Part shown: positions 15,671-23,649 of the stretch, one piece after another
How positions within the stretch are numbered: the stretch's first letter is position 1
Layout of the letters: each line of letters starts with the position of its first letter
NCBI GenBank assembly: GCA_002713555.1
Contig: PATG01000093.1
Location: 15,283-40,899 of the forward strand
DNA length: 25,617 nucleotides
Origin: Planctomycetaceae bacterium
Lineage (GTDB): Bacteria; Planctomycetota; Planctomycetia; Pirellulales; Lacipirellulaceae
Direction of reading: 5' to 3'
Made by a program: the position numbers and the translations under genes
The notes under the pieces: model-generated
The model's database searches: none
What the model saw: only the letters and a program-made list of their open reading frames with translations
Told to the model about the DNA's origin: nothing

Positions 15671-16154
15671 TCGCATTCCTTGGGAAACTTGACACAACAA
15701 GGGGGGGCTGAAATGGGTTCTAGGAAGGCTCAAGCTCTTAAATGGTCAGATCCATTTTAAGCGAAACATAACGCGACCAGGAAACGACTTAGGCGACTTC
15801 GTGACGAAAAGTATGAAATTTTCGAGCGATCCCGATCAATCAAGTCAATTTGTAATAGTTATCTGGGCAGCCCTTGCTTAAAGGGCAGATAATTACCATT
15901 TTTTCTTCCCCAAACCGCGCCAGTCAGTTGCGTACATCTACGGTGAAAGGCTAACTTAGGGAGACGCCTTTGCCAGAATTTTCCTGGGCACTATCGTTGA
16001 CATGAGGCAAGCTCGCTGATTTCGACCATCCAGACAGATCAAGGTCTACGTTTCATTCATAGGAACTTTGTGGCGGCTTCAGATCTCCTTATGCCTTTCA
16101 AAACATATGCATGGCAAACACTTAGGCAATTATTCTTCTTCCCATAGCTTGAGT
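15671..16154. other. structured gene-free stretch before the acyl-AMP ligase gene
   Basis: This stretch, with the hairpins listed separately, is the longest gene-free part of the window. It holds a run of seven G near 15703 and a small inverted repeat AAATGG/CCATTT near 15739. A larger hairpin is at 15861-15890. No open frame with family likeness is seen. It should contain the promoter of the acyl-AMP ligase gene, and perhaps a small RNA, but no known RNA family was recognised. Confidence 0.4.
15861..15890 (+). promoter_or_regulatory. stable hairpin followed by a T-run, possible terminator or leader element
   Basis: ATCTG (15861-15865) pairs with CAGAT (15886-15890), and GCCCTT (15869 region) pairs with AAGGGC around a 5-nt loop, with a bulge on the left side. 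A T6 run follows at 15899-15904, about eight bases after the stem. That is too far for a textbook terminator, but it could end a short transcript or act as a leader structure for the acyl-AMP ligase gene about 260 bases downstream. Confidence 0.4.
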
Positions 16155-18275
16155 ATGGGAACACTAACGGAACTGCTGGATAAACGTGTCGAGCAGTTTT
16201 CTGACCGTGTTGCTTATGTCTATGAAGACGAAAAAGGTAATACGTCTGAGTTGACCTGTCGCCAACTCCGCGACCGCTCGTTGGCGGTTGCCAGCCAATT
16301 GTCCAAACAGGCGGATGTGGGTGACCGCGCCTTACTCGTTTATCCACCTGGACTTGATTTTATCTCCAGTTTTTTTGGCTGTCTTTATGCTGGTATCTTA
16401 CCGGTACCAGCAACCTATCCCAAGCCGCGCAGGCCGTTACCACGAGCCGACATCATTGCAATGGATTGCCAACCCAAGCTCGTGCTCACGCACAGTTCAG
16501 TCCTTGAGGGCCTGAATCTGGAAGAGCAGTCGCCCTACCTGGCAAACGTGCCATGGGAAGCGACGGATATCCTGGATGAATCTTCAGCGAAAGAGTTTGT
16601 GCCAATCGAACGGACTTCCCAGGATTTAGCATTTTTGCAGTACACCTCAGGTTCCACTTTGGAACCGCGGGGTGTGATGGTCAGCCATCAAAATATTTTG
16701 CACAATTTAGAGTCCATTCGTGTCGGATTCGAAATGGCTCCTGCTGAAGAAAATGATCATGCTCCCGTCGGAGTTTTTTGGCTACCTGCTTACCATGACA
16801 TGGGACTCATTGGAGGTATTCTCTGCCCGATCTATGTCGGGGTAACAAGCTACTTGCTGGCACCGAATACTTTTCTCCGTCAGCCTGGCCGCTGGCTGGA
16901 GCTTATATCTGAGACGAAAGCGGAGATCAGCGGAGCCCCTAACTTTGGCTACGAGTTGGTGATGCAAAAGACAACTCCTGCTGAGCGTGAGAAATTGGAT
17001 TTACAGAATTGGCGATTGGCTTTTTGCGGTGCAGAGCCGATCAAACTCGAGACGCTGCAGGATTTTGCTACAGCGTTTTCTGCATCCGGTTTTCGCCAGG
17101 ATGCCTACTACCCTTGTTACGGTATGGCCGAAGTCACATTGCTGGTTACTGGTGGCAGAGGGCCTGCTGAACCAAAAGTTTTGTTTATTGACCGCGGCCA
17201 ACTTGCGAACCACAAAGCCATTCCTGTGGAATCCTCCCACGAGCTAGCTCAGGCCGTGGTTGGTTGTGGAGTATCGCTCGACGGTCAGACAATCAGAATT
17301 GTTGAACCTCGAACACGACAAGTTCTGCCGGATGGGGACGTGGGAGAAATCTGGGTCCGAGGTGGTAGCGTGGCCTGTGGATATTGGAACCAAGAAGATC
17401 TCAATCAAGAAACTTTTCGAGCAACTCTTGCTGATGAAGAACCTGAGGAGTTTTTGCGCACGGGCGATCTTGGATTTATCTGGGAAGAAAATATTTTTGT
17501 CACCGGCCGTTTAAAGGACCTGATTATTATTCGGGGTCGCAATCATTACCCGCAAGATATTGAGCACACCGTGCGGCAAGCGCACAATGCTGTTGACCTG
17601 GGGGCAGCCTTTTCAGTGGTTGAAGATCAGCAGGAGCAGTTGGTTGTTGTGCACCAAATCCGCCGCGAATCCCGCAAAGCCGATATGGACGAAGTCTTGC
17701 AGGCCATTCGCAAGTCGATCGTCAGTGAGCATGAATTGGATCCCAGCCATATTCTACTCATTCGACCTGTGAGTTTGCCCATGACGACCAGCGGAAAAGT
17801 GCAACGAAATCGCTGTCGCGAACAATTCTTGGCAGGTGAGTTGGCCGTGATTTCTGAATGGCACGTTGCAACCAATGATCAGTCGATCGAGTCCCTGTCA
17901 GAGAAGCCTGGTTTCTTAGAAAGCATCCCCAGCTTTCCCCCGCCACAGCTTTCAGAAGAAGTTTTGCGGTGGCTAATTCAGTGGCTGACCCAAAGGGCAA
18001 ATCTCAATCCTGAAGCCATGCAGGCGGACACACCTTTTGCTGAGCTTGGCATTGATTCACTGTCTGCGGTTGAAATAAGCCAAGACTTGGATCAAGTGCT
18101 GGGTTTACAACTTCCACCCATGGTTATCTGGAGTTTCCCTAGTTCAGCAGCACTTTCAGAATATTTGGCAGAGCAGTTGTTGTTGGACCACGGCGAGTCG
18201 ACCAACGGCCAAATAAAATCTGGAGAATTTGTTGCTAAAGAAACTAGTCCGGATGTTACATCCGTCGAGTCGTGA
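16155..18275 (+). CDS. fatty acyl-AMP ligase fused to an acyl carrier domain
   Basis: The enzyme activates a fatty acid as acyl-AMP and is expected to load it on its own carrier domain. The 706-residue protein has the adenylation core (residues about 1-560): the nucleotide loop YTSGSTLEPRGVMVSH (about 163-178; the usual Gly-x-Pro-Lys is Leu-Glu-Pro-Arg), the AYYPCYGMAEVTLLVTGG motif, GRLKDLIIIRGRNHYPQDIE, and Lys548 in TTSGKVQRNRC. A carrier domain follows (about 590-680) with the phosphopantetheine serine Ser635 in ELGIDSLSAVEI. ATG 16155 gives the family's usual opening; the frame is open to TTG 16068. A few weak hairpins upstream may regulate it. No polyketide synthase is in the window, so the acceptor of the acyl chain is unknown. 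Confidence 0.85.
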   Translation: MGTLTELLDKRVEQFSDRVAYVYEDEKGNTSELTCRQLRDRSLAVASQLSKQADVGDRALLVYPPGLDFISSFFGCLYAGILPVPATYPKPRRPLPRADIIAMDCQPKLVLTHSSVLEGLNLEEQSPYLANVPWEATDILDESSAKEFVPIERTSQDLAFLQYTSGSTLEPRGVMVSHQNILHNLESIRVGFEMAPAEENDHAPVGVFWLPAYHDMGLIGGILCPIYVGVTSYLLAPNTFLRQPGRWLELISETKAEISGAPNFGYELVMQKTTPAEREKLDLQNWRLAFCGAEPIKLETLQDFATAFSASGFRQDAYYPCYGMAEVTLLVTGGRGPAEPKVLFIDRGQLANHKAIPVESSHELAQAVVGCGVSLDGQTIRIVEPRTRQVLPDGDVGEIWVRGGSVACGYWNQEDLNQETFRATLADEEPEEFLRTGDLGFIWEENIFVTGRLKDLIIIRGRNHYPQDIEHTVRQAHNAVDLGAAFSVVEDQQEQLVVVHQIRRESRKADMDEVLQAIRKSIVSEHELDPSHILLIRPVSLPMTTSGKVQRNRCREQFLAGELAVISEWHVATNDQSIESLSEKPGFLESIPSFPPPQLSEEVLRWLIQWLTQRANLNPEAMQADTPFAELGIDSLSAVEISQDLDQVLGLQLPPMVIWSFPSSAALSEYLAEQLLLDHGESTNGQIKSGEFVAKETSPDVTSVES

Positions 18276-18276
18276 A

Positions 18277-18304
18277 GCTGACAAACTCGCAAGTTTTAGC
18301 TTTT
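18277..18304. terminator. bidirectional terminator-like hairpin between converging genes
   Basis: GCT and AAACT (18277-18287) pair with AGTTT and AGC (18292-18300), around loop CGCA, followed by TTTT at 18301. It lies between the acyl-AMP ligase stop (18273-18275) and the leftward TolC stop at 18332-18334, where both transcripts must end. The stem is short and the T-run weak. Confidence 0.45.
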
Positions 18305-18331
18305 ACGGCTGCAAGTCATTAAGTATCTTCT

Positions 18332-20494
18332 TTAAGGTTCATCTGCTGGTAAGGTAGCAGTCGCTTCGCTTTGGTAGGATGCTACGGTGGTCTTCTGATC
18401 GGCATTTTCTTTTTCTGATCGAGCAAAGATATCGTTTGGGAGCGTTTGATGATCGCTTTCTACAGCCTCTTTGGTTTCCTCTGTAAGTTCCTCTGGGGAG
18501 GACATATCAAGAAACTCTTCTGGAAGTTCAATCTCATCCAGGTGTTGTTCGAAAGGTCCATAAGTCACACGTGGTGCGTGCGCTGAAGAATAATTCAGTG
18601 GTTTAGGTTTTCCACTTAATCCTTCACGGCGAGCCGCGTCTTGGTAGGCTTTGCGCGGCCAACTTCCTTCGCCTAGGAATATTCCGTCGTAGTCGAGTAA
18701 GGTTCCTTTGGCAAAGTGAACATTCTTCATGGCTATCGCATATTCGGTCAAAGCACGATAATGGCGACTGTTGGCGTCTGCTAAACGTCTTTGGCCGTCA
18801 AGCAGTAGATCAAGGGGTGCTTTGTCTGCTTCAAAGGCAGCTTCCACGGCAGCCAATTGTTCGCGTGCTGCATCCAGTCGATTGTAACTCGTTTGAGAAA
18901 CGACATACGCACGCTGCATTTCTGCTACGGCGGAAGCGACTTCATGCAGTACAAGATGCTCTTGTTCACGAAGAATGGCCCGTGCTCGACATAACTTCAA
19001 TTCGGCATTCCGGTTGGCAGCAAATGCCCGACGATAACCAATCGGAACATTGAGCTCAAAACCTAATTGCCACTCTTGGAAGTCTCCACTCGTCAGATCT
19101 TCATAGGCGTTATCGAATCGTGGATTGTTACCGCTCGAATCAAGAAGACGGTGGCCAAATCCGCGGAAGCGGTGACGGCCGACAGCATCGAGGCTGGGCA
19201 AGAGATGATTTTTGCTTGCAATGCATTCTAGTTCGAAGCGACGTGTTTCAAACCTCTGCCGGCGTAATTCTACCCGGCGAAGCACAGACACTCGTGCCGT
19301 TTCGGACCAATCAAAATGAACAGGAGCAGTCAAGGGTTGGTCAGAAGGTCGTAATAAACGACCGTCACTCGGTGGCAACCCAATTATCCGACGTAGTCGG
19401 CGTTCAGTAACATGGACGCCACCATTGCCGCGAAAAGTTCCGCCACTACTACCATTGCCGGTTCGTGTTCCATCAATGAGGCGACCGCTGAGTGCGTTCT
19501 GTACCTCTTCTTGAAAGCGGAAATACTGTTCACGCGCCTGGGCTTCTTTTTCGGCTTCTCCGCCACGTCTGCCGGCTTCGTACAGGGCATGCACTCGTCG
19601 CCAGGTGTCGAGAGTAGCATCGCGTGCAGATATCTTGGTATCCAGGTCTCGATAGGCGAAATATAAATCCCAGTAAGTGTTTTCGATATTGCTGATAAGA
19701 TTGCGGACTGCCAATTCAAAATCAGCCAACTCCACGTCTGTGTTGACACGTGCTATCAACACTCCATTATAAAGTCCTGGTGTTTCACTAGGACCGGCTA
19801 TGCGATTGAACAACATTCCGCCACCCTGCAAGAGTGGATGTCGGAACTCTGCTTCAAAATTCGCATTCCAAGCGCTGGGAAATTGATTGCTAGGAGCATT
19901 GTTGGCATCGTAGTCAATATTGTGTCGAAAAGTGAACTCCGAACCGGTGACGGCTCTTTTGGTCAGTTGCGATTGCACAACCAGCGCGTCCTGTTGCAGA
20001 ATACGTGTGCCTCCGCCAAAGAATTCATTGTTGAGTGCTTTGTCATTCTTTTCTCCAAAAACACTGGTGGAGAACTGGGCATCGAAGGCACTCAATGCCG
20101 CGTCGATACCAAATCGTGGATCCGTTTCCTGGAGTGCTGGGTCCCAATAAGTTTGTGCAGAAGACGGACTACGTAGCACTGCTCCTCCCAGGTCGCGAAG
20201 CACCTTGGATTGGGCCAAAGCCAGGTGGATGACTTCTTCTAACGGAATATCCCAGTATTCGGGTGTGGTCGTTGACCCTAATGTGAGTGGTTCTGCGGCG
20301 GCCCATTCTTCACTTGTAGAACAGCATTGCTGCACTTGTGGATACTCTATTTGCGATGCCAGCGTGTAATAGCAGTCGTCATTTTGACAACTTTTGAAAC
20401 GCTCTGTACCGCGCGATCGGCAGCCCAAGCTATTTCCCAGGATCAGGGAAATAAGCAATAGAAACAGCATTTTGTGGAATTCGTTTCGCTTCAT
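18332..20494 (-). CDS. TolC-family outer membrane efflux lipoprotein
   Basis: TolC proteins form trimeric channels through the outer membrane and into the periplasm for export. The 720-residue product starts MKRNEFHKMLFLLLISLILG and has a lipobox (NSLGC, Cys25), so it would be anchored as a lipoprotein. Two long helical outer-membrane-efflux regions follow: about residues 150-320 (ENTYWDLYFAYRDLDTKI) and about 480-600 (AREQLAAVEAAFEADKAPLD). Between them a Gly-rich insert leads into RRLRRIIGLPPSDGRLLRPS, which I recall from planctomycete TolC proteins. The C-terminus has an acidic, Glu/Asp-rich tail of over 100 residues. The gene is divergent from the GAF-HlyD gene, so the two sides probably share a control region. 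No pump gene of ABC or RND type is beside it. Confidence 0.85.
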   Translation of the reverse strand: MKRNEFHKMLFLLLISLILGNSLGCRSRGTERFKSCQNDDCYYTLASQIEYPQVQQCCSTSEEWAAAEPLTLGSTTTPEYWDIPLEEVIHLALAQSKVLRDLGGAVLRSPSSAQTYWDPALQETDPRFGIDAALSAFDAQFSTSVFGEKNDKALNNEFFGGGTRILQQDALVVQSQLTKRAVTGSEFTFRHNIDYDANNAPSNQFPSAWNANFEAEFRHPLLQGGGMLFNRIAGPSETPGLYNGVLIARVNTDVELADFELAVRNLISNIENTYWDLYFAYRDLDTKISARDATLDTWRRVHALYEAGRRGGEAEKEAQAREQYFRFQEEVQNALSGRLIDGTRTGNGSSGGTFRGNGGVHVTERRLRRIIGLPPSDGRLLRPSDQPLTAPVHFDWSETARVSVLRRVELRRQRFETRRFELECIASKNHLLPSLDAVGRHRFRGFGHRLLDSSGNNPRFDNAYEDLTSGDFQEWQLGFELNVPIGYRRAFAANRNAELKLCRARAILREQEHLVLHEVASAVAEMQRAYVVSQTSYNRLDAAREQLAAVEAAFEADKAPLDLLLDGQRRLADANSRHYRALTEYAIAMKNVHFAKGTLLDYDGIFLGEGSWPRKAYQDAARREGLSGKPKPLNYSSAHAPRVTYGPFEQHLDEIELPEEFLDMSSPEELTEETKEAVESDHQTLPNDIFARSEKENADQKTTVASYQSEATATLPADEP

Positions 20495-20716
20495 GCGAGA
20501 ATCATTGATAAAGAAAATACGTACGCATCCCAAGGAAGTGAAGGTCTCGCAATCATTTTCGACGTGTAATGACTGCTACTACCAGCTTTTCCGACACAAG
20601 CTGTAAATCTTGCGCAGTTTGCCAGGTCGGATTCTGCTTCCCCTTTGTTTCGAAGTTTCTGATGCAAGCTCGTGCTGACTAGCAGCTTGCGGGAGAGCTA
20701 TGGATATACTGGAAAG
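20495..20716. promoter_or_regulatory. divergent control region of the export locus
   Basis: The 222-bp gap separates the TolC gene (leftward) and the GAF-HlyD gene (rightward), so it should carry promoters for both. No clear -35/-10 pair or operator was identified by eye. GGAAAG (20711-20716) lies directly before the GAF-HlyD start. Confidence 0.5.
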
Positions 20717-22753
20717 ATGCCCACAACCCCGCGCCATCCTTCGATTGACACTGGCTGGCAACAGCTGGAGAAATTTGTCGATCAGCTTCATCAGCTGACA
20801 CGCAAACCGATTGCGCGAGCGGACTTTTATAGACAACTTCTGGATGGCAGTGTCTCGACGCTAGCTGCAGTTGGAGGAGCCATTTGGTTGCCAGCAGCCC
20901 AAGGAGGGATGGAATTATGCTATCACATCAATTTCGATCAGCTGATCGAACCCGAAGATTCCATTGCCAAAACGGCCCATCAGGAATTATTGCAGTTTGC
21001 GCGTGGTTCGGATGCACCTCAGCTCATACCTCCGCGAAGTGGCAGTAAAGAGGCCATCAAGAATCCTACCGATGCCGTGCTTCTGCTGGGAGCGGTACCT
21101 GCCAAAGCAGGTGGAATGCCGCCGATTATTGTCGAATTGTTCATGCGCTCCGGTAGTAGCCCGGCAACCGAACGTGGTTGGCAGGAATATCTGGACACGA
21201 TTTGCCATGTTGCTGCGGACTTTCATACCTTTGATGAGCTGCGTGCGTTGCAAGCTGAGCATGGGCTTCACAAACAATCGCTGGAATTATTACGTCGGAT
21301 TCATCGTTCTCCAGATCTCAAGCAGACCGCATTCGAGATCGCCAATGAGGGTCGGCGTTTTGTGGATGGAGATCGATTGAGTGTCGTGAGACGTCATGGC
21401 AAAAAATGGCAACTGGTGTCTGCCAGTGGTGTCGATCGAGTTGAGGCTCGGGGTGATACGACCAGGCAGCTAGAACAACTGGCAACGCGGATAGCCAGTT
21501 GGGATGAACCCTTGGACTACAACGGCATGGTAAGCGACGAGTTGCCCTCGGAGCTAACCGAATTACTAGAACACTACATTGATCATTCGCAGGCACGACG
21601 GATAGTAGCAGTACCCTTAACTTTGAATACAATGGAACGCGATTCGTCCCATACTCGTCAAAAACATAGACTGCCTGAATGGGTATTGATTGCCGAATTA
21701 TTCAGTACACAAAGCAAAGAATTTTCATGCCAACGGGTAGTTGAACTAGCAGCACTGTGCGAGCCAGCCTTACGGCAGTCAACCTGGTTAGATCGGTTTC
21801 CTTTACGGACAACGCTACGTTGGGCCGATCGTTGGGATCGCTGGACGAAGTCTTGGGGGTTAACACGTAGAAGATTCATTACTGGTGCAGTGGTAGCTCT
21901 GATCTTGGCTTTGATAGGGGTGCAGACCGATTTTGAAATTGAGGCACCGGCAACCCTTGTTCCTACAGTTGAACGGGACGTCTTTGCAAGCACGAATGGT
22001 ACTTTGCAAAAAGTGGAAGTTCAGCATGGTATCGAAGTGCAAGAGGGTGATGTGCTGGCGGTACTCGAAGATCTCGGTTTGGATTTAGAATTTGAACGAG
22101 TCCAAGGAGAAATCGCTACTGTGCGCAAGCGACTGGAGGCCATTGCTGTCGCGCGAACAGATCGGCAAGCACGCGAAGAAGAACCCACTGGACGGCTTCC
22201 TCTGTCTGCCGAAGCACAGCAGTTAGAGAAGCAGCTGGCAAGTCTATTGAAGCAACATGAGATCCTGAAAACGCAACAAGACGCATTGATTTTGCGTAGC
22301 CCTATTGCAGGTAAAATTATTACACTCGACGCGCAAAACCTGCTCAGAGCACGTCCTGTAGAACGTGGACAGGTTCTTTTCACGGTGGCCAATATATCTG
22401 CCGGTTGGCAACTCAAAGTGGATGTGTCCCAAGATTGTATAGGGCATGTTCTCGAAGCGCAGCGCAAAACACAACCTGCCAAATTGCCGGTACGTTTTCG
22501 ATTGACGGGGGAAATTGACCAAACCTTTCACGGTTACTTAGAATCCGTGAGCGCCACAACCGTACATGCTGATCGCGACTTGGAGTCGGATCCTCGTGCA
22601 GTTCAAGCAATCGTCCATGTTGACGAAGAGCGACTGCCGGCAGCTCGTCCAGGGATGAGCGCCCAAGTGCGTTTTGCTTGTGGGCGGCGTTCTTTGGGAT
22701 ATGTTTGGTTGCATGATATTTGGAATACCGTTTACTCGTGGTGGGTTTTTTGA
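20717..22753 (+). CDS. GAF-like sensor fused to a HlyD-type membrane-fusion adaptor
   Basis: The 678-residue protein has two parts. The cytoplasmic half shows two GAF-like regions (about residues 35-175 and 195-355), the second opening SLELLRRIHRSPDLKQTAFE and containing GDRLSVVRRHGKKWQLVSAS. A single membrane helix (about 387-403, FITGAVVALILALIGV) then leads to a periplasmic adaptor: the beta-hairpin lipoyl-like domain (about 425-455, VQHGIEVQEGDVLAVLEDLG), a helical hairpin with GEIATVRKRLEAI (about 463-525), and a beta-barrel. HlyD adaptors connect inner-membrane exporters to TolC. A ligand-binding GAF pair on the cytoplasmic face would let the adaptor respond to a small signal. ATG 20717 is chosen; the frame is open upstream to 20672. 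The stop is 20 bases before the next start. Confidence 0.8.
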   Translation: MPTTPRHPSIDTGWQQLEKFVDQLHQLTRKPIARADFYRQLLDGSVSTLAAVGGAIWLPAAQGGMELCYHINFDQLIEPEDSIAKTAHQELLQFARGSDAPQLIPPRSGSKEAIKNPTDAVLLLGAVPAKAGGMPPIIVELFMRSGSSPATERGWQEYLDTICHVAADFHTFDELRALQAEHGLHKQSLELLRRIHRSPDLKQTAFEIANEGRRFVDGDRLSVVRRHGKKWQLVSASGVDRVEARGDTTRQLEQLATRIASWDEPLDYNGMVSDELPSELTELLEHYIDHSQARRIVAVPLTLNTMERDSSHTRQKHRLPEWVLIAELFSTQSKEFSCQRVVELAALCEPALRQSTWLDRFPLRTTLRWADRWDRWTKSWGLTRRRFITGAVVALILALIGVQTDFEIEAPATLVPTVERDVFASTNGTLQKVEVQHGIEVQEGDVLAVLEDLGLDLEFERVQGEIATVRKRLEAIAVARTDRQAREEEPTGRLPLSAEAQQLEKQLASLLKQHEILKTQQDALILRSPIAGKIITLDAQNLLRARPVERGQVLFTVANISAGWQLKVDVSQDCIGHVLEAQRKTQPAKLPVRFRLTGEIDQTFHGYLESVSATTVHADRDLESDPRAVQAIVHVDEERLPAARPGMSAQVRFACGRRSLGYVWLHDIWNTVYSWWVF

Positions 22754-22773
22754 GGACCAGAGGAGAAAAACAC

Positions 22774-23631
22774 ATGAGATTGTTTAGTTGCCTGAATGGC
22801 ATGCTCATGACAATCTTGCTTGGTAATCCAAGCTTGGCCGTAACGACGACGGTGGTCTTGCGTCCTATGCAGGAGGCCGAAGTTCCGGCTCAACAGACGG
22901 GCTTATTGCGGAGCCTGACTGTCGGTGAGGGGGAGACCGTTGCAACGGGGCAAGTTTTGGGATCCCTGGATGACCGTGCGGTGCGTCTGGCTGTAGATCG
23001 CGCTCGCTTGGAACACTCACAGGCTGAGGCAAAAGCGAACAATGAAGTACAAATCAAATATACCCAGAAATCACTAGAGGTTGCCCAAGCCGAACTCAAG
23101 CGATCGCGCGAGTCTATCGAAAAATTTGCCAAAAGCATCTCGCAGTCGCAGTTGGATGTGGAAAGACTTGCGGTTGAAAAAATTGTATTGCAACACAAGC
23201 AAGCCGAACACGAATTGAGTTTGGATCGCTTTGGAATGCAACTCAAGCAGAATGAATTAGAAGCAGCCCGTTTGCGTTTGCAATTGCATCAACTGCGTGC
23301 CCCCTTTGAAGGAATTGTGGTACTGGTGCGTGGTCGGGTTGGAGAATGGGTTGAAGAAGGGGAACCAGTCTTGCGATTGGTAGCAGTCGCCAAATTGCGT
23401 GCCGAAGGCTTTATGCCAGCCAATCAAGTGAACTTAGAAATGGTAGGTCAAACGGTTCAGATTGAAGTTGGTTCAGCAGACAAGCGTGAGCTTCATCCGG
23501 GTGTCCTGCGTTTTGTAAGCCCTGAAATCGATCCCGTCACCAAGCAAGTTCGTGTTTGGGCTGAAGTACCCAACTCCGCTGGCCAGTTGCTACCCGGGGA
23601 ACAGGGTGTCTTGAAAGTATTGCCAGAATAA
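22774..23631 (+). CDS. periplasmic adaptor of the HlyD/RND membrane-fusion family
   Basis: The 285-residue protein starts with a signal peptide (MRLFSCLNGMLMTILLGNPS, cleavage after SLA). Its order is a lipoyl-like half (VPAQQTGLLRSLTVGEGETV, ATGQVLGSLDDRAVRL), a long helical hairpin (residues about 70-155, ARLEHSQAEAKANNEVQIKY), the second lipoyl-like half (LRAPFEGIVVLVRGRVGEWV) and a beta-barrel. This is the layout of RND periplasmic adaptors, but it lacks the fourth membrane-proximal domain and is shorter than most (family usually 350-400). ATG 22774 has AGGAG at 22761-22765. It lies 20 bases after the GAF-HlyD gene and 18 bases before the M50 gene, so all three are probably one operon. 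Confidence 0.85.
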   Translation: MRLFSCLNGMLMTILLGNPSLAVTTTVVLRPMQEAEVPAQQTGLLRSLTVGEGETVATGQVLGSLDDRAVRLAVDRARLEHSQAEAKANNEVQIKYTQKSLEVAQAELKRSRESIEKFAKSISQSQLDVERLAVEKIVLQHKQAEHELSLDRFGMQLKQNELEAARLRLQLHQLRAPFEGIVVLVRGRVGEWVEEGEPVLRLVAVAKLRAEGFMPANQVNLEMVGQTVQIEVGSADKRELHPGVLRFVSPEIDPVTKQVRVWAEVPNSAGQLLPGEQGVLKVLPE

Positions 23632-23649
23632 AAGAGATAGTCTTACCTG

